64,000 nucleotides of DNA from NCBI RefSeq assembly GCF_027172205.1, contig NC_070614.1:49850001-49914000 (forward strand), written 5' to 3'. Source of the stretch: Podarcis raffonei. Its lineage: Eukaryota > Chordata > Lepidosauria > Squamata > Lacertidae. The translations under genes were made by a program, and so were the position numbers. Under the pieces are notes generated by a model. That model did no database searches. It was not told the DNA's origin and saw nothing but the letters and a program-made list of their open reading frames with translations. Below, in pieces: positions 52,101 through 61,781 of the stretch (positions within the stretch are counted from its first letter, which is position 1; each line of letters starts with the position of its first letter).

Positions 52101-55100
52101 AACTGAGAAGTAATTATGGATGATTGTCAGAGAAGCCGAAGGAAGTCTAAAAAGAATCAAATTTGTGAAAATTTGTGAAAATTTGGCATAATTGTATATT
52201 TGTGTTGGAAAATAATAAAAATTATTTTTTTAAAAAAAGAAAGTCAGTCTCCAAAATGCAATGAAATATTATTTGCGCTCATCCCAAAATCTTATTTCCC
52301 TTCCTTCCCACGGAGGACCCCTCTCTCACCTTCCTTGTCCTTCTCCTTTTCTATCTCCATCTGTATGAGAAAAACAAACACCAGCAAATGCTATTACATC
52401 CTTAATCAGTGCCGGATTTACATATAAGCTAAACAAGCTATAGCTTAGGCCCCCACTCTCTTGTGGGCGCCAAAAAAATTTAAAGGGATAAAAACCCCTG
52501 GATGTACATTTCCAAAATATAAGATAAAAAACCAAATAAAATAAAACCTACATACAGCAACAGTGTTTTGTGTTGTGTAGGCTCCTATTAGGCTTTAGAT
52601 ACCTATTCGGTCCATAAATGACCATATGGCATATATTCAACCCCAAAAACAGCGACAATTTGTTGTTGACAAAGGACGGCTGGACATATAAAGGGCTCCA
52701 TTGCCTTCAGTAGCTGAGGGCCTCATCAAACCTAAATGTGGCCCTGATCCTTATCCTTGCAGGTGGCTCTTGGGTTTTCTTGGGGGGGGGGTTAGAGAAG
52801 AAGACCCCTCAAACAACTCACCTCATCATCTTTGGGAGGGGGGTCTGGAATGGGGATGTCCAGCGGGGCATGGAGGGTGGTCAAATCTTTAACGTTCAGC
52901 GCCCCTTCCTGAAAAGAGAACTATGGTTACAGGGCAGCTATGTAAAGGCAGTGTGGTATAGTGGTTGGAGCACCGGACTAGGACTTGGGAACGCCCCGTA
53001 ACTGCTCCCTGGGGCCTAATCTACACTACAGATCTGAAACAGCCTCTGGTTTCACCCCAGAGTCTTCGTTTCACCCCAGAATCGTTAGGAGACCCAGAAC
53101 TAGAATTTGCAGAGGGGTTTTACAATTGATCCCTCTCCCCAAGGAACTCTGGGACTTGTAGTTCTTCCAAGGGGAATAGGAAGGAAGAAATTAGTTTTAG
53201 AGAAAGACAGGGAAACAGGAAAAAAGTCTGTGTGGTTCAAATATCGCATCAGGACCTGGGAGTTTGGGTTCCAAGTCCTCACTCAGCTATGAAGCTCACT
53301 GGACGACCTCGGACCAGACACGGACTCTCAGTGTGGCCTACCTCAGAGGATTGTTGAGAGGTTATAATGAGGAAAGGATAAAAAACATGGATGGGGTGGG
53401 GTGTAAATATAACTTTTTAATTCTTCATGTACGCTACAGCAGCAGCAAGAATACTTATTGCAAAGCATTGGAAGACACAAGATCTACCCACCTTGGAAGA
53501 ATGGCAGATGCAAGAATGGCAGAGCGGGTGGAGGAGGATTGGAAGAAGTTTAAAACCTACTTACAAAAACACTGTAAAATCTTTGAATGCTGATGACATT
53601 GAAATGAAATGAAGGGGTTCTAGTAAATAAGGGAAAGAAGAGTATGAAAGAAGGGATAGACATTGGATGAAAATCGGGAAAGTATAATACGTGAGGGAAA
53701 TCACTTAAGGATAAAACTAATAAGAATGAATTTGCTGATCAATTTTAAAGTGGAATACAAGAAAGGGAGGCGGGTGGAAGTCAGGAAAATAAGGCAATGA
53801 ATGATAAGAATCTGAAAAGAGGTTCTTCTCTTTTTTCTTTTCTTTTTTTGTGCTAAATGTTTTAATATCTTTTTCCTTTTTTCTGGTTTGCTATATCTTT
53901 TTTCTTTTTCTATTTGTTGTGTTTTAATTGTTGGTATTTGTTGGTGTTTTAATATGTATTGTTTTCCGTTTGTATTTTTTTTTGTAAAACTTAATAAAAT
54001 ATTATTTAAAAAATATATATATATAACTTTTTAAGTGCAAATGTCGTATAGTTAAAGCCATGGTTTTCCCAGTAGTGATGTATGGAAGTGAGAGCTGGAC
54101 CATAAGGAAGGCTGATCGCCAAAGAATGGATGCTTTTGAATTCTGGAGGAGACTCTTGAGAGTCCCATGGACTACAAGAAGATCAAACCTCTCCATTCTG
54201 AAGGAAATCAGCCCTGAGTGCTCACTGGAAGGACAGATCCTGAAGCTGAGGCTCCAATACTTTGGCCACCTCATGAGAAGAAAAGACTCCCTGGAAAAGA
54301 CCCTGATGTTGGGAAAGATGGAGGGCGCAAGGAGAAGGGGATGACGGAGGACGAGATGGTGGGACAGTGTTCTTGAAGCTACAAACATGAGCCTGACCAA
54401 ACTGTGGGAGGCAGTGGAAGACAGGAGTGCTTGGCGTGCTCTGGTCCATGGGGTCAGAAAGAGTCGGACACGACTAAACGACTAAACAACAACAACAAAG
54501 TGCAAATGTAAGCAGGAAAATAAATAAGGGGACAGGGATCAAGATAAAGGGAGAGAGAAGTTAGCGAAAATGTATAAAGTCAGTAATAAATGTTGGAAAT
54601 GTAAAGAAAAAGAGGGAACATTTTATCACATGTGGTGGGAATGTAAAAAGGTGAAATGCTTCTGGGAGATGATATATAATGAGATGAAAAAAATGTTGGA
54701 ATATACATTTATAAAGAAACCAGAAGCATTTTTACTGGGCATTGTTGGGAGTGATATAAATAGAAAGGAATGTAAGCTCTTTTTATATGCAATAAGAACA
54801 ACAAGAATATTACTGGCCCAAAAATGGAAGCAAGAAGAATTACCGACGATTGAAGAATGGAGGATGAAGTTAATGGACTATGCAGAATTAGATAAACTAA
54901 CAGGAAGGATTCAAAACCGGCGGGACCAGAAATTCACGGAAGACTGGAGTAAATTTACGGACTATTTGAAAAGTATTTGTGAAGATCAGACGACTTTTGT
55001 AGGTTTGCAAGAAGTTTTGTGAGGCGTATTATTGGAAGTATTGCAAAAATGGAGAAGGGGGAGGATGATTTGTTAAGAGATGTAAAGGCAATAAAAAGTT

Positions 55101-56832
55101 AAGAAGTGGTTAAAACGGTGAATCATCAGAGGTGCTGATGGAAGTCCAAAAAGATTGTATAAGTGATAAGTTTTGTGGTACATTTTATAATTTATATGTT
55201 AAAATCAATAAAAATTATTTTTTAAAAAAAAAGATAAAGGGAGAGAGAAGGGGGAGTTATATAAATTCGTCTCCGAAAAAGGATCTGGCCACCCTGAGGG
55301 GTCTTGCTGGTGTTCTCTTACCTTGAGGAACTGATCCAATTGCAGTATTTTCCTGGGCAAAAACGAGCACAGAAATTCTTCGCCCTGCAAGATGAGCAGG
55401 GGCGGGGGGATTAAAAGAAACAAATTACCTTTTGGGAGAGGGGTATTTGGAGAGATTTGGGGGGGCGGGATTATAAAGCAAAAGAGGCTTACCTCTTGCA
55501 AAAGGGACGCTCTGAAAACAGCCATCTAAGGGAGAGAAAGAGAGATTGTGAAATGCAACCGCTTCTGGGGCTCAGCACAAACATTACGGAACAGCAGCAT
55601 ATAATACACAAGTTCTCTGGAATAGCAATGTTTCCCTGGATAAAAAATTCCATATTTTAGGAATCCTGCCAGAAAAATTCCACAAAGCAGTGCATAGACC
55701 CCATCTATACAGATGTGTCCAAATATGTTTTAATATTGACTTCAATGTGTTTTCGTGCAGGCTTTAAAAAAACACACACACATTCATTTAAACCATACAC
55801 TGTACCTCCGAGAAACTTGGGAATTGTAGTTCAAAACACCACCCACTGAGCTATAATTCCCAGCACCCTGAACAAACTTCATTTCCCAGGATTCTTCAGG
55901 AGCGGAGTGTATTAATATGATTTCATTCTATGGTGTATACATAGCCCAAATAAAATAGCAATTTATGTAAATCAGGTGTGGCTAACCCTCTCTGATCCGC
56001 CACCAAGTGGGTTCCCTTTTCTGCTGTTCCCCAAAATCCAAGATTTGGGTATCAACAAAAAGGGGGGGGGGCAGAATTAAAAGCAGATGTGGCAGATTTT
56101 CCAAACTAGATTCCCCCTGCACAGATCATCAAAGGGACTGTTTGCCTTTGTGAATGGAAACCTAGCCAGATAGGCAGGGTATAAATAAAACAAAACAAAA
56201 ATAAAAATAATTACTATTACTATTATTATGTGAGAGGGTCTTTTTTATGTGTGGCCAGACCCATTTTCAGCATGCGGCCCCCGAGCATTTTGGAATTTGG
56301 CCCTTGAGGCAGAAAACCACCCTTAGCCATGCCTGAGGTAAATAATTAGCAGAAGTGCAGACATCTCCCTCTAAGAATAAATAGGGGATTTCTGTAGCGG
56401 GGTGAAGGCTGAAATAAAATACGAAGGTCAGGAACGCTCGCCCACCAGATGTCAAAGAGAAAAACAACCACCAGGCTTTTAGAAGACATCTGAAGGCAGC
56501 CCTATTCAGGGAAGCTTTTAATGTTTGATGCATTACTGTACAGTGGTACCTTGGGTTAAGTACTTAATTCGTTCCAGAGGTCTGGTCTTAACCTGAAGAA
56601 CCACTTTAGCTAAAGGGGCCTCCTGCTGCTGCCGTGCTGCTGGAGCCCGATTTCTGTTCTCATCCTGAAGCAAATTTCTTAACCTGAAGCACTATTTCTG
56701 GGTTAGCGGAGTCTGTAACCTGAAGCGTATGTAACCTGAGGTACCACTGTATTTTAATATATATATATTTTTAAGCCACCCAGAGTGCCTGGGGAAGCCC
56801 AGCCAGATGGGTGGGGTATAAATAATAAACAA

Positions 56833-56880
<48 letters not shown>

Positions 56881-57902
56881 GCCAGTACAGTTACACCCAC
56901 CCTTGCAACAAATAGATTCCTATCATCTATTACTGGATTCCTGTAGGTCCCACGAGGTGCATACAATTGTATATTTGGAAGTGAATCTTTTGTCCAATGT
57001 TTGTCTCGGACCCACAACCCTGAGATTATAAATCTCATGCTCTACCAACTCAGCTATCAAGTCTCTGACAACATAGCTATAAATTATAACTGACTCATAA
57101 GCTGAAAATAATGGCAATAAGCCTGCAGTCTTCAGCCTGCTGATCTGAAAGCTAACCCCACCAATGTCAACGGGAATACAGCCCTAAGTCTTGCTTTCCT
57201 AGGCGTAAGTCCCCACAGACCATACTGGGGTGGGAAAACACCTTCCTGACCTAGTCTCCCCCCTTTCAGAGCCTGCTGTTTGGCCTGAGGTGGGGAATAT
57301 AACTGAAGACGCCCCCAAGCATGTGCAGAGTGCCTTTCCGCCCAGCATTAAGCAGAGGGCCTCTCCAAATCTGGGATAAGAGAGAGGGAGTGTGGCCTAG
57401 TGGTTAAGTGTCAAACGAGAACCTGTCAGAGCTGGGTTCGAATCCCCGCTCAGCCACTGGGTGTGGCCTTGCGCCAGTCTCTGCCTAACCTACCTACCCA
57501 ACAAGGTTGTTGTGGGGGATTAAACGAGGAGGGGGAGAAGAACCACAGAGCCCACCTTGAGCTCCTGGGGGAAAAGGGTGGCATAGAAATAAATGCATTT
57601 GTAGGAACTGAAGGTCTGTTCCCCCGGTTGGCCCGTGCCTGAAAACGAGCAATGAGGTGGTGGTGGGAGGAACGGGCTGCTTAGTTATAACTAACCCTCA
57701 GCACATGCTCAGAGGCACTCTCGTTTCTCAGAAGCCACCAGATCCCGGCAATAACCTTAGTCCCCGCACCCTATTTTTAGAGAGCACCTTCCATTTGACC
57801 CCCTGCCAGACTTCACCCCGATTTATACCCAGTTTCCCCCCCCCAACTCCGCACCTTTTCACGGGACTCCTTGCTGACTTGGATGGTGCAGGATTTGGCC
57901 AT
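49177..57902 (-). CDS. PSME2: PSME2, proteasome activator PA28 beta, frameshift in exon 9
   Basis: Beta subunit of the PA28 cap of the 20S proteasome, partner of PSME1. Exons in transcript order: 57902-57855, 55525-55493, 55384-55322, 52908-52822, 52360-52330, 51941-51844, 50864-50796, 50691-50624, 50435-50380, 49463-49377, 49257-49177. The first residues are [16 protein letters not shown]; the activation loop [13 protein letters not shown] begins at residue 131; the C-terminus KGEEKPSMY matches human. The exons total 721 nt, but the family needs 720 (239 aa). Exon 9 is 56 nt instead of 55: an extra C in CCC at 50400-50402 shifts frame after Lys177 and reaches a stop two codons later. All splice sites and other exons look sound, so a sequence error or a private variant is more likely than an old pseudogene. 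A shared exon plan and opposite orientation to PSME1 fit the known paralogue pair. Confidence 0.93.
49933..50023. mobile_element. Minimal hAT MITE, 91 bp, exact 8-bp duplication
   Basis: CATAGCTGTCAACGTT ... AACGTTGACAGCTATG, flanked by CTGTTGTA at 49925-49932 and 50024-50031. It shares ends with the 524-bp element at 26991-27514. PSME2 intron 9. Confidence 0.9.
50175..50312 (+). mobile_element. tRNA-headed SINE with CR1-like tail
   Basis: Worn tRNA-like head, GGTTTAATCCCC at the B-box, then GGGGGTTGAACTAAATGATC and CAACTCTACAATTCTATT. PSME2 intron 9. Confidence 0.7.
50963..51469. mobile_element. Palindromic MITE, CCGTATTTTTCGC family, 507 bp
   Basis: Inverted ends, TA preserved on the left. 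Contains the module CTGGAGAGCGAGAGGGGT with its mirror (51193-51210 and 51223-51240), shared with 4870-4917, and a second GGGGCTGGCGG/CCACCAGCCCC hairpin. PSME2 intron 6. Confidence 0.8.
51475..51835 (+). repeat. Unnamed interspersed repeat, possibly L1-type 3' end
   Basis: Shares scattered blocks in the same order with 63045-63350: ATTTAAGATTT, CCAGGCACTTTTTATA, CCAAATAACGCTGATATTCT and CATTGTAAAAAAGGAA. Its start translates as [20 protein letters not shown], reminiscent of an L1 ORF2 C-terminus. It ends almost at the PSME2 exon 6 donor. Confidence 0.5.
51977..52238 (+). mobile_element. 5'-truncated L1 3' end with 17-bp duplication
   Basis: GAAAGTCAGTCTCCAAA occurs at 51960-51976 and 52239-52255. 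The A-rich end follows AATAATAAAAATT. It inserted 35 bp upstream of PSME2 exon 6, antisense to the gene. Confidence 0.9.
52945..53008 (+). mobile_element. SINE head fragment
   Basis: GGCAGTGTGGTATAGTGGTT and GGAGCACCGGACTAGGACTT, a Sauria-like A-box region without body. Confidence 0.5.
53010..53175. mobile_element. Degenerate palindromic MITE
   Basis: CAAGGAACTCTGGGACTTG and a CCACCCCAGA-like inner part, class of 28508-28850. Confidence 0.4.
53219..53400 (+). mobile_element. tRNA-derived SINE, degenerate
   Basis: ATCAGGACCTGGGAGTTTGG, then CTCAGCTATGAAGCTCACTG and GCCTACCTCAGAGGATTGTT, a worn SINE body. It contains the landing site of the next L1. Confidence 0.45.
53421..54020 (+). mobile_element. 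L1 3' end with ORF2 C-terminal remnant
   Basis: Encodes [20 protein letters not shown], then a long 3' UTR ending TAAAACTTAATAAAATATT. ATATAACTTTTTAA flanks both sides (53407-53420 and about 54021-54034). Antisense to PSME2, intron 3. Confidence 0.85.
54045..54497 (+). mobile_element. BovB LINE 3' end
   Basis: [20 protein letters not shown] and [20 protein letters not shown], ending in CGACTAAACAACAACAAC. AAGTGCAAATGT at 54033-54044 and 54498-54509 is its duplication. PSME2 intron 3, antisense. Confidence 0.92.
54561..55230 (+). mobile_element. L1 3' end with Cys-motif C-terminus
   Basis: Open frame 54570-55022 reads [20 protein letters not shown], the cysteine motif at the end of L1 ORF2. 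The duplication AAGATAAAGGGAGAGAGAAG (20 bp) is at 54541-54560 and 55231-55250. The exact duplication and 150 open codons point to a young insertion. PSME2 intron 3, 92 bp upstream of the exon 3 boundary on +. Confidence 0.92.
55690..55950. mobile_element. Degenerate palindromic MITE
   Basis: ACTTGGGAATTGTAGTTC and ATTTCCCAGGATTCTTCAGG, class of 28508-28850. PSME2 intron 1. Confidence 0.5.
55973..56335. mobile_element. hAT MITE with 8-bp duplication
   Basis: CAGGTGTGGCTAACCC ... CTTAGCCATGCCTG, flanked by ATGTAAAT (55965-55972) and AGGTAAAT (56336-56343). A worn L2-like tail (GATAGGCAGGGTATAAATAA) lies inside it. PSME2 intron 1. Confidence 0.75.
56541..56749. mobile_element. Tigger/pogo-like palindromic MITE
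   Basis: Inverted ends CAGTGGTACC and GGTACCACTG with TA on both sides. Same family as 15220-15437, opposite internal orientation. PSME2 intron 1. Confidence 0.85.
56760..56882 (+). repeat. L2-like LINE tail with (ATT)n
   Basis: AAGCCACCCAGAGTGCCTGG then GGTGGGGTATAAATAATAAA and about 15 ATT units. Confidence 0.6.
56993..57062 (-). mobile_element. tRNA-like SINE head fragment
   Basis: The - strand reads TAGCTGAGTTGGTAGAGCAT, then GAGATTTATAATCTCAGG and GGTTGTGGGTCCGAGAC, a tRNA-like A- and B-box pair. No CCA-side acceptor pairing; treated as a SINE head rather than a tRNA gene. Confidence 0.65.
57385..57612 (+). mobile_element. tRNA-derived SINE
   Basis: GGGAGTGTGGCCTAGTGGTT head, GGTTCGAATCCCCGCTCAGC B-box, then CCTTGAGCTCCTGGGGGAAA and GAAATAAATG tail. 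Well preserved. PSME2 intron 1. Confidence 0.75.
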
Positions 57903-58240
57903 CGTGGCGTTGTTGGGGGAGTCTTGTTGAGGCAGGGAGGGAAAGAATCCGAACAGAATCAGCAGAAAAACAGCCTCGCCGATCGCCCCTTCCTGCAAGC
58001 AGTTCAGTTCCACACCTTCACTTTCGCTTTCGCATTCACACGTTCCGCCCACGCGGCCGACCCCTTTCCCTTTCCCTCCCCCGCCCCCCCCCCCGCGCAT
58101 CGACAGGGTCGCCTTTCCTCGCGTTGCACAGAAATAGCCCCGGGAAGGACGAAACCCAACTTCCCAAGGAATGCGAACATTTCGCAAGAGAGAACTTTGC
58201 AGGGTCGACGGCGCCCTCGCAGCCACGTAGCTCAGCTTCG
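57903..58240 (-). promoter_or_regulatory. PSME2 promoter region
   Basis: GC-rich, TATA-less sequence upstream of the PSME2 start, with the ISRE at 58016-58032. In human this promoter lies close to the divergent RNF31 start; here L1 and LTR insertions follow on the far side. Confidence 0.6.
58016..58032 (-). promoter_or_regulatory. ISRE/IRF element upstream of PSME2
   Basis: The - strand reads GCGAAAGCGAAAGTGAAG, a triple GAAA/GAAG array with two-base spacing, a strong ISRE match. It lies 114 to 130 nt before the PSME2 ATG. Interferon induction of PA28 beta is established in mammals. Confidence 0.75.
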
Positions 58241-58254
58241 CGGCACCCCCACTT

Positions 58255-58615
58255 TAAAAAAATCCCCTAATGTAATAAGTATAAAAGACGTGTGGCGTAA
58301 AAGGTGGAAGTCTTTTAAAACATTTTAATTAAGACTGATATTTTGCAAGATGGAAATATAAAATTGTATGCAAGTATAGATCTGAAATTGTTGTTTATGG
58401 TGAACACTTTTCTATTTTCTAAATTTCTATTTTTAACTTTTCTTTCTTCTTTTATTCTCTTTTTTTCCCCTCTTTTCGAATATTGCTTTACAGATGTGTA
58501 AATAATTATGTTCATGTGTATATGTATGAGATTTGTTTCTTTATTTCTTTTCTTATTTGATATTCTTTTTGTATTTAATAAAATTTAATTAAATAAGAAA
58601 TCTTAAAAAAAAGAA
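58255..58615 (+). mobile_element. L1-like LINE 3' end
   Basis: T-rich 3' UTR, then TTTAATAAAATTTAATTAA and an A-rich end. Similar to 29475-29882. It separates the PSME2 promoter from the GC-rich stretch at 60200. Confidence 0.55.
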
Positions 58616-58689
58616 ATTGAAGGTCTTAGATATATAATAAATGTTCATAAATGTACCAAGCAAACACGTACATAAATATATAAACCACA

Positions 58690-59267
58690 TGTCTGGAGCA
58701 GCACAGGAAGACAGCCCTGAAACCATTTTGACTCCCAAGCTGACCAAATGATTTCTCTGCAAGGAGGGAGGAGGTGAAAAAACCTTCCTTGTTACAGGAA
58801 TTTAGAAATCACCTTTTCAAAGGAATGGGCAGACTGCCAGGAAAGGCAATCAGATAAGGCATTATCAGATAACCTGGCAGACAGGAAAAACAGCAACACT
58901 CAAATTTCTGTTGTAGACCGCCTTTTCTGTGATGTAGGTATGATGTTTGTGGAGGGTGGTCTTGGGTTACACCCCTTCCGCGATGGATGTATGATGTATG
59001 GAGGGATGGTCTGGAGCTCCAGGGCAGGGAATTTAAAATTTAAAATAAGGGCAGGCACACCTTGGTTCTGGATCCTCCTTTCCTGCGTGTGAGGGGAGCA
59101 CCCTGTTGCAACAGATCAATAAAGATCAGGCTTACTAGCTGCTTTGCTTCTCAATATTCTCTGGTTGGCCTCTGTTATTTTCACCTACCAATAGGGAACC
59201 TATGTAAGGACCCTATATGGGCTCTTGGATACCCCTTATGGAAAAAGGGCAGATTTTGGTTATAACA
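58690..59267 (+). mobile_element. Solo LTR, ERV relic
   Basis: 578 bp bounded by TG...CA. AATAAAGATCAGGCTTACTAG marks R, and U5 ends GGTTATAACA. Fragments of the same family are at 26202-26470 and 61850-61907. No internal viral region adjoins it. Confidence 0.75.
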
Positions 59268-59352
59268 CTAGCAAAATAATCCCAGGAGCTAATGAAGCAA
59301 TTAATTAAATACATTTGGGGACTCCATACATTTCTCCAAGGTGTAACATGGG

Positions 59353-59691
59353 TAAAGGGACCCCTGACCATTAGGTCCAGTCATGACTGACTCTGGGATT
59401 GCGGCGCTCATATCGCTTTATTGGCCGAGGGAGCCGGCGTACAGCTTCCGGGTCATGTGGCCAGCAGGACTAAGCCGCTTCTGGCGAACCAGAGCAGCGC
59501 ACGGAAACGCCGTTGACCTTCCCGCTGGAGTGGTACCTATTTATCTACTTGCACTTTGAGGTGCTTTCGAACTGCTAGGTTGGCAGGAGCAGGGACAGAG
59601 AAACAGAAGCTCACCCCGTCGCGGGGATTTGAACCGCCGACCTTCTGATTGGCAAGCTCTGTGGTTTAACCCACAGCGCCACCCGTGTCCC
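59353..59691 (-). mobile_element. tRNA-derived SINE, family A, with 9-bp duplication
   Basis: TAACATGGG at 59344-59352 and 59692-59700. The tRNA-like head end carries CAGCGCCACCCGTGTCCC. Confidence 0.85.
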
Positions 59692-59703
59692 TAACATGGG
59701 GAT

Positions 59704-59996
59704 TTGTTGTTGTTTAGTCGTGTCCGACTCTTCGTGACCCCCTGGACCAGAGCACACCAGGCACTCCTGTCTTCCATTGCTTCCCGCAGTTTGGTCAAAC
59801 TCATGCTGGTAGCTTCCATACATCACTACTGGGAAAACCATAGCTTTAACTATACGGACCTTTGTTGGCAAGGTGATGTCTCTGCTTTTTCAGATGCTGT
59901 CTAGGTTTGTCATTGCTTTTCCCCAAGAAGCAGGCGTCTTTTAATTTCGTGGCTGCTGTCACCATCTGCAGTGATCATGGAGCCCAAGAAAGTAAA
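59704..59996 (-). mobile_element. BovB LINE 3' end, internally deleted
   Basis: TTGTTTAGTCGTGTCCGAC at the 3' end, then a jump to CATACATCACTACTGGGAAA compared with 38870-39342. AACATGGGGAT duplicates at 59693-59703 and 59997-60007, reusing the target of the SINE beside it. Confidence 0.85.
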
Positions 59997-60007
59997 AACA
60001 TGGGGAT

Positions 60008-60197
60008 GAGCAGCTAATAAAAGTTTGGGTTCTCTTTTGTTCGGGGCTTCCATCTTGTTCCACCTGGTGGCAGGTGGGACTCCTGTCTCAACAGTCTTCA
60101 ATAAAGACCAAGTCTACTGGCTGCTGTTTTGCTCTGGTATTCCTGGCTGGTGTCCCTGTTTTTTGTCCAAGGGAGCCCTCAGATATCTCCGTTAACA
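60008..60197 (+). mobile_element. LTR-like fragment, R-U5 side
   Basis: CAATAAAGACCAAGTCTACTG as poly(A)/R region, and a U5-like end CTCCGTTAACA. It differs in sequence from the 58690 family. The 5' limit is unclear because the SINE and BovB at 59353-59996 may lie within it. Confidence 0.5.
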
Positions 60198-60199
60198 GA

Positions 60200-60450
60200 G
60201 GCGGGGCAGGCTGTTGGTTGGCCAGAGGCGCTCTGCAGATGCTCAGAGGCACGCCGGTCATTCTTTCTTCTTCTTCTTTTGCAATTCCTGGAGAGAGGCG
60301 GCTTGTAGTTCTTCCTCCCGGTCTCCTGGGGTCCCCCTCGGCTCCTCTCGGCCTTCCCTTTGCCTCCAAGCCCTGCCTCGTTTCCTGCTCTCCTCCGCCT
60401 TCCTCCTCTGCAACCAGCTGTTGGGGTTTCGCATGACAAGTGAGTGACGC
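60200..60450 (+). other. GC-rich stretch, possible non-coding first exon of next gene
   Basis: CT- and GC-rich sequence with a good donor, GCATGACAA|GTGAGTGACG, at about 60439. By synteny RNF31 should follow on + strand. No RNF31 coding sequence was recognised, so this is only a candidate 5' UTR exon. Confidence 0.25.
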
Positions 60451-60454
60451 GCCT

Positions 60455-60900
60455 GGATTTCTCCCTCCCCCCCCCGCCGCCCCCAAACAAGGTAAGATCC
60501 TGCTCCCCCCCCCACTTTCCTCCCCCCCCCACTTTCCAAGGGGGCAGGAGGATCCCCTTGAAACCCAACCCGCAACCCCCCCTTTGCAACTTTTATTCCC
60601 CCCCTCCCGGGTTGGGGAGGAAGTCAGGCTTCCCCCTTGTGCAAAAGTGGAAGCTGCAAATGATCTGCTCCCAGACCCCCCCCCAAAATCTGAGATCCTG
60701 CACCCGCGATGACCCTCTGCGCCAGCCCCACCGAAATCGGAGGGGCTTTCTCCCGGGTCAGTTTGCACCATGCGAAACGCTGCTTGCAAAGGGGGGGTTG
60801 GAGGGCTGCCCCCTTTTTTTGCTTTCGATTTGCAAGCTTCTGAGAAGGGCAAGGAGCCGCCCCCTGGTTTTCCACAAAATCGTAGCGTCGGAATCATACC
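60455..60900 (+). other. C-rich stretch after candidate exon
   Basis: Homopolymeric C runs and GC-rich sequence. Open frames on both strands reflect composition and show no recognisable domain. Confidence 0.4.
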
Positions 60901-60944
60901 CTCCAACAATTTTCGGATGAAAATGGGGGTGTCCTATTCCATAA

Positions 60945-61045
60945 TAATAATAACAATAATAATAATAATAATAATAATGATGATTTTATTATTTTTACCC
61001 CACCCATCTGACTGGGTTGGTGCTCTGGGCGGCTTCCCACATATA
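60945..61045 (-). repeat. L2-like LINE tail with (AAT)n
   Basis: (AAT)n, TTTATTATTTTTACCCCACC, then GCTCTGGGCGGCTTCCCAC. Confidence 0.6.
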
Positions 61046-61229
61046 TAAAAACATAAGAATTTTTCAAAAAAAAACTTCCCTGTACAGGGCTGCCTTCTAA
61101 AGGCTGTATGATTACTTGTCTCTTTGGCTGGGGGGTGCATAATTCCATACCCTGCAACATTTCTCCAATGAAAAGAGGGGCGTCTTAAGGAAAAGCGGGA
61201 CATTTTTATGTTCTTATGTGCTTTGGATA

Positions 61230-61304
61230 CCGTGTTAGTTTTATGATGTTAGCCACCCTGAGCCTGGCTCCGGCCAGGGAGGGCAGGGTACAAATAAAAA
61301 GTTG
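61230..61304 (+). repeat. L2-like LINE tail, second family, L1 target
   Basis: GTTAGCCACCCTGAGCCTGG, then GGGCAGGGTACAAATAAAAA. The tail continues after the L1 at 61782. Confidence 0.6.
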
Positions 61305-61781
61305 TTTTTTTTTAAATAAAATTTTTATTAAGATTTTTGCCTTACAAAATAGAAAAAGAAAAAAAAATACAAAATAAAAATTGTTAAAAACAATCAATCT
61401 TTTCATCACATTATTTTTCATTTACTTGTTTCTCGGACCTCCTCATACCTCCCTTTTTTGTATTCCAATTCAATTTATTAGCTCAGCAGTTTCTTTCCCT
61501 CTTTATTCTACCCAGATCTTTAATCTTAAATTATTGTAACCTTGAATTTTTACTTATAAAAAACCATTTTTTCACATTCTTTTAAACCATTATAGCTAGA
61601 AACCACTTAATTTCAATCCAGCATCATTCTAAGATTCGTTAATTTTACAATGTCTCTGTAAATAGTCTTTAAATTTCTTCCAATCTTCTTCCACTGACTC
61701 TTCTCCCTGATCTCGTATCCTGACAGTCATTTCCGCCAACTCCATGTAATCCATCACCTTCATCTGCCATTCTTCCAGGGT
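61305..61781 (-). mobile_element. L1 3' end with 19-bp duplication
   Basis: GGGTACAAATAAAAAGTTG at 61286-61304 and 61782-61800. Poly-T follows the first copy, so the insert reads on the - strand. Confidence 0.9.

Noticed and set aside
58158-58175. STAT-like TTCCCAAGGAA near PSME2
   Set aside because: Half-site spacing is five, not the usual three or four; too weak to call.
57657-58328. 223-codon frame over the PSME2 start region
   Set aside because: Antisense to PSME2 exon 1 and its promoter; composition only.
60088-60909. 273-codon antisense frame
   Set aside because: Spans an LTR fragment and poly-C runs; glycine-rich composition artefact.
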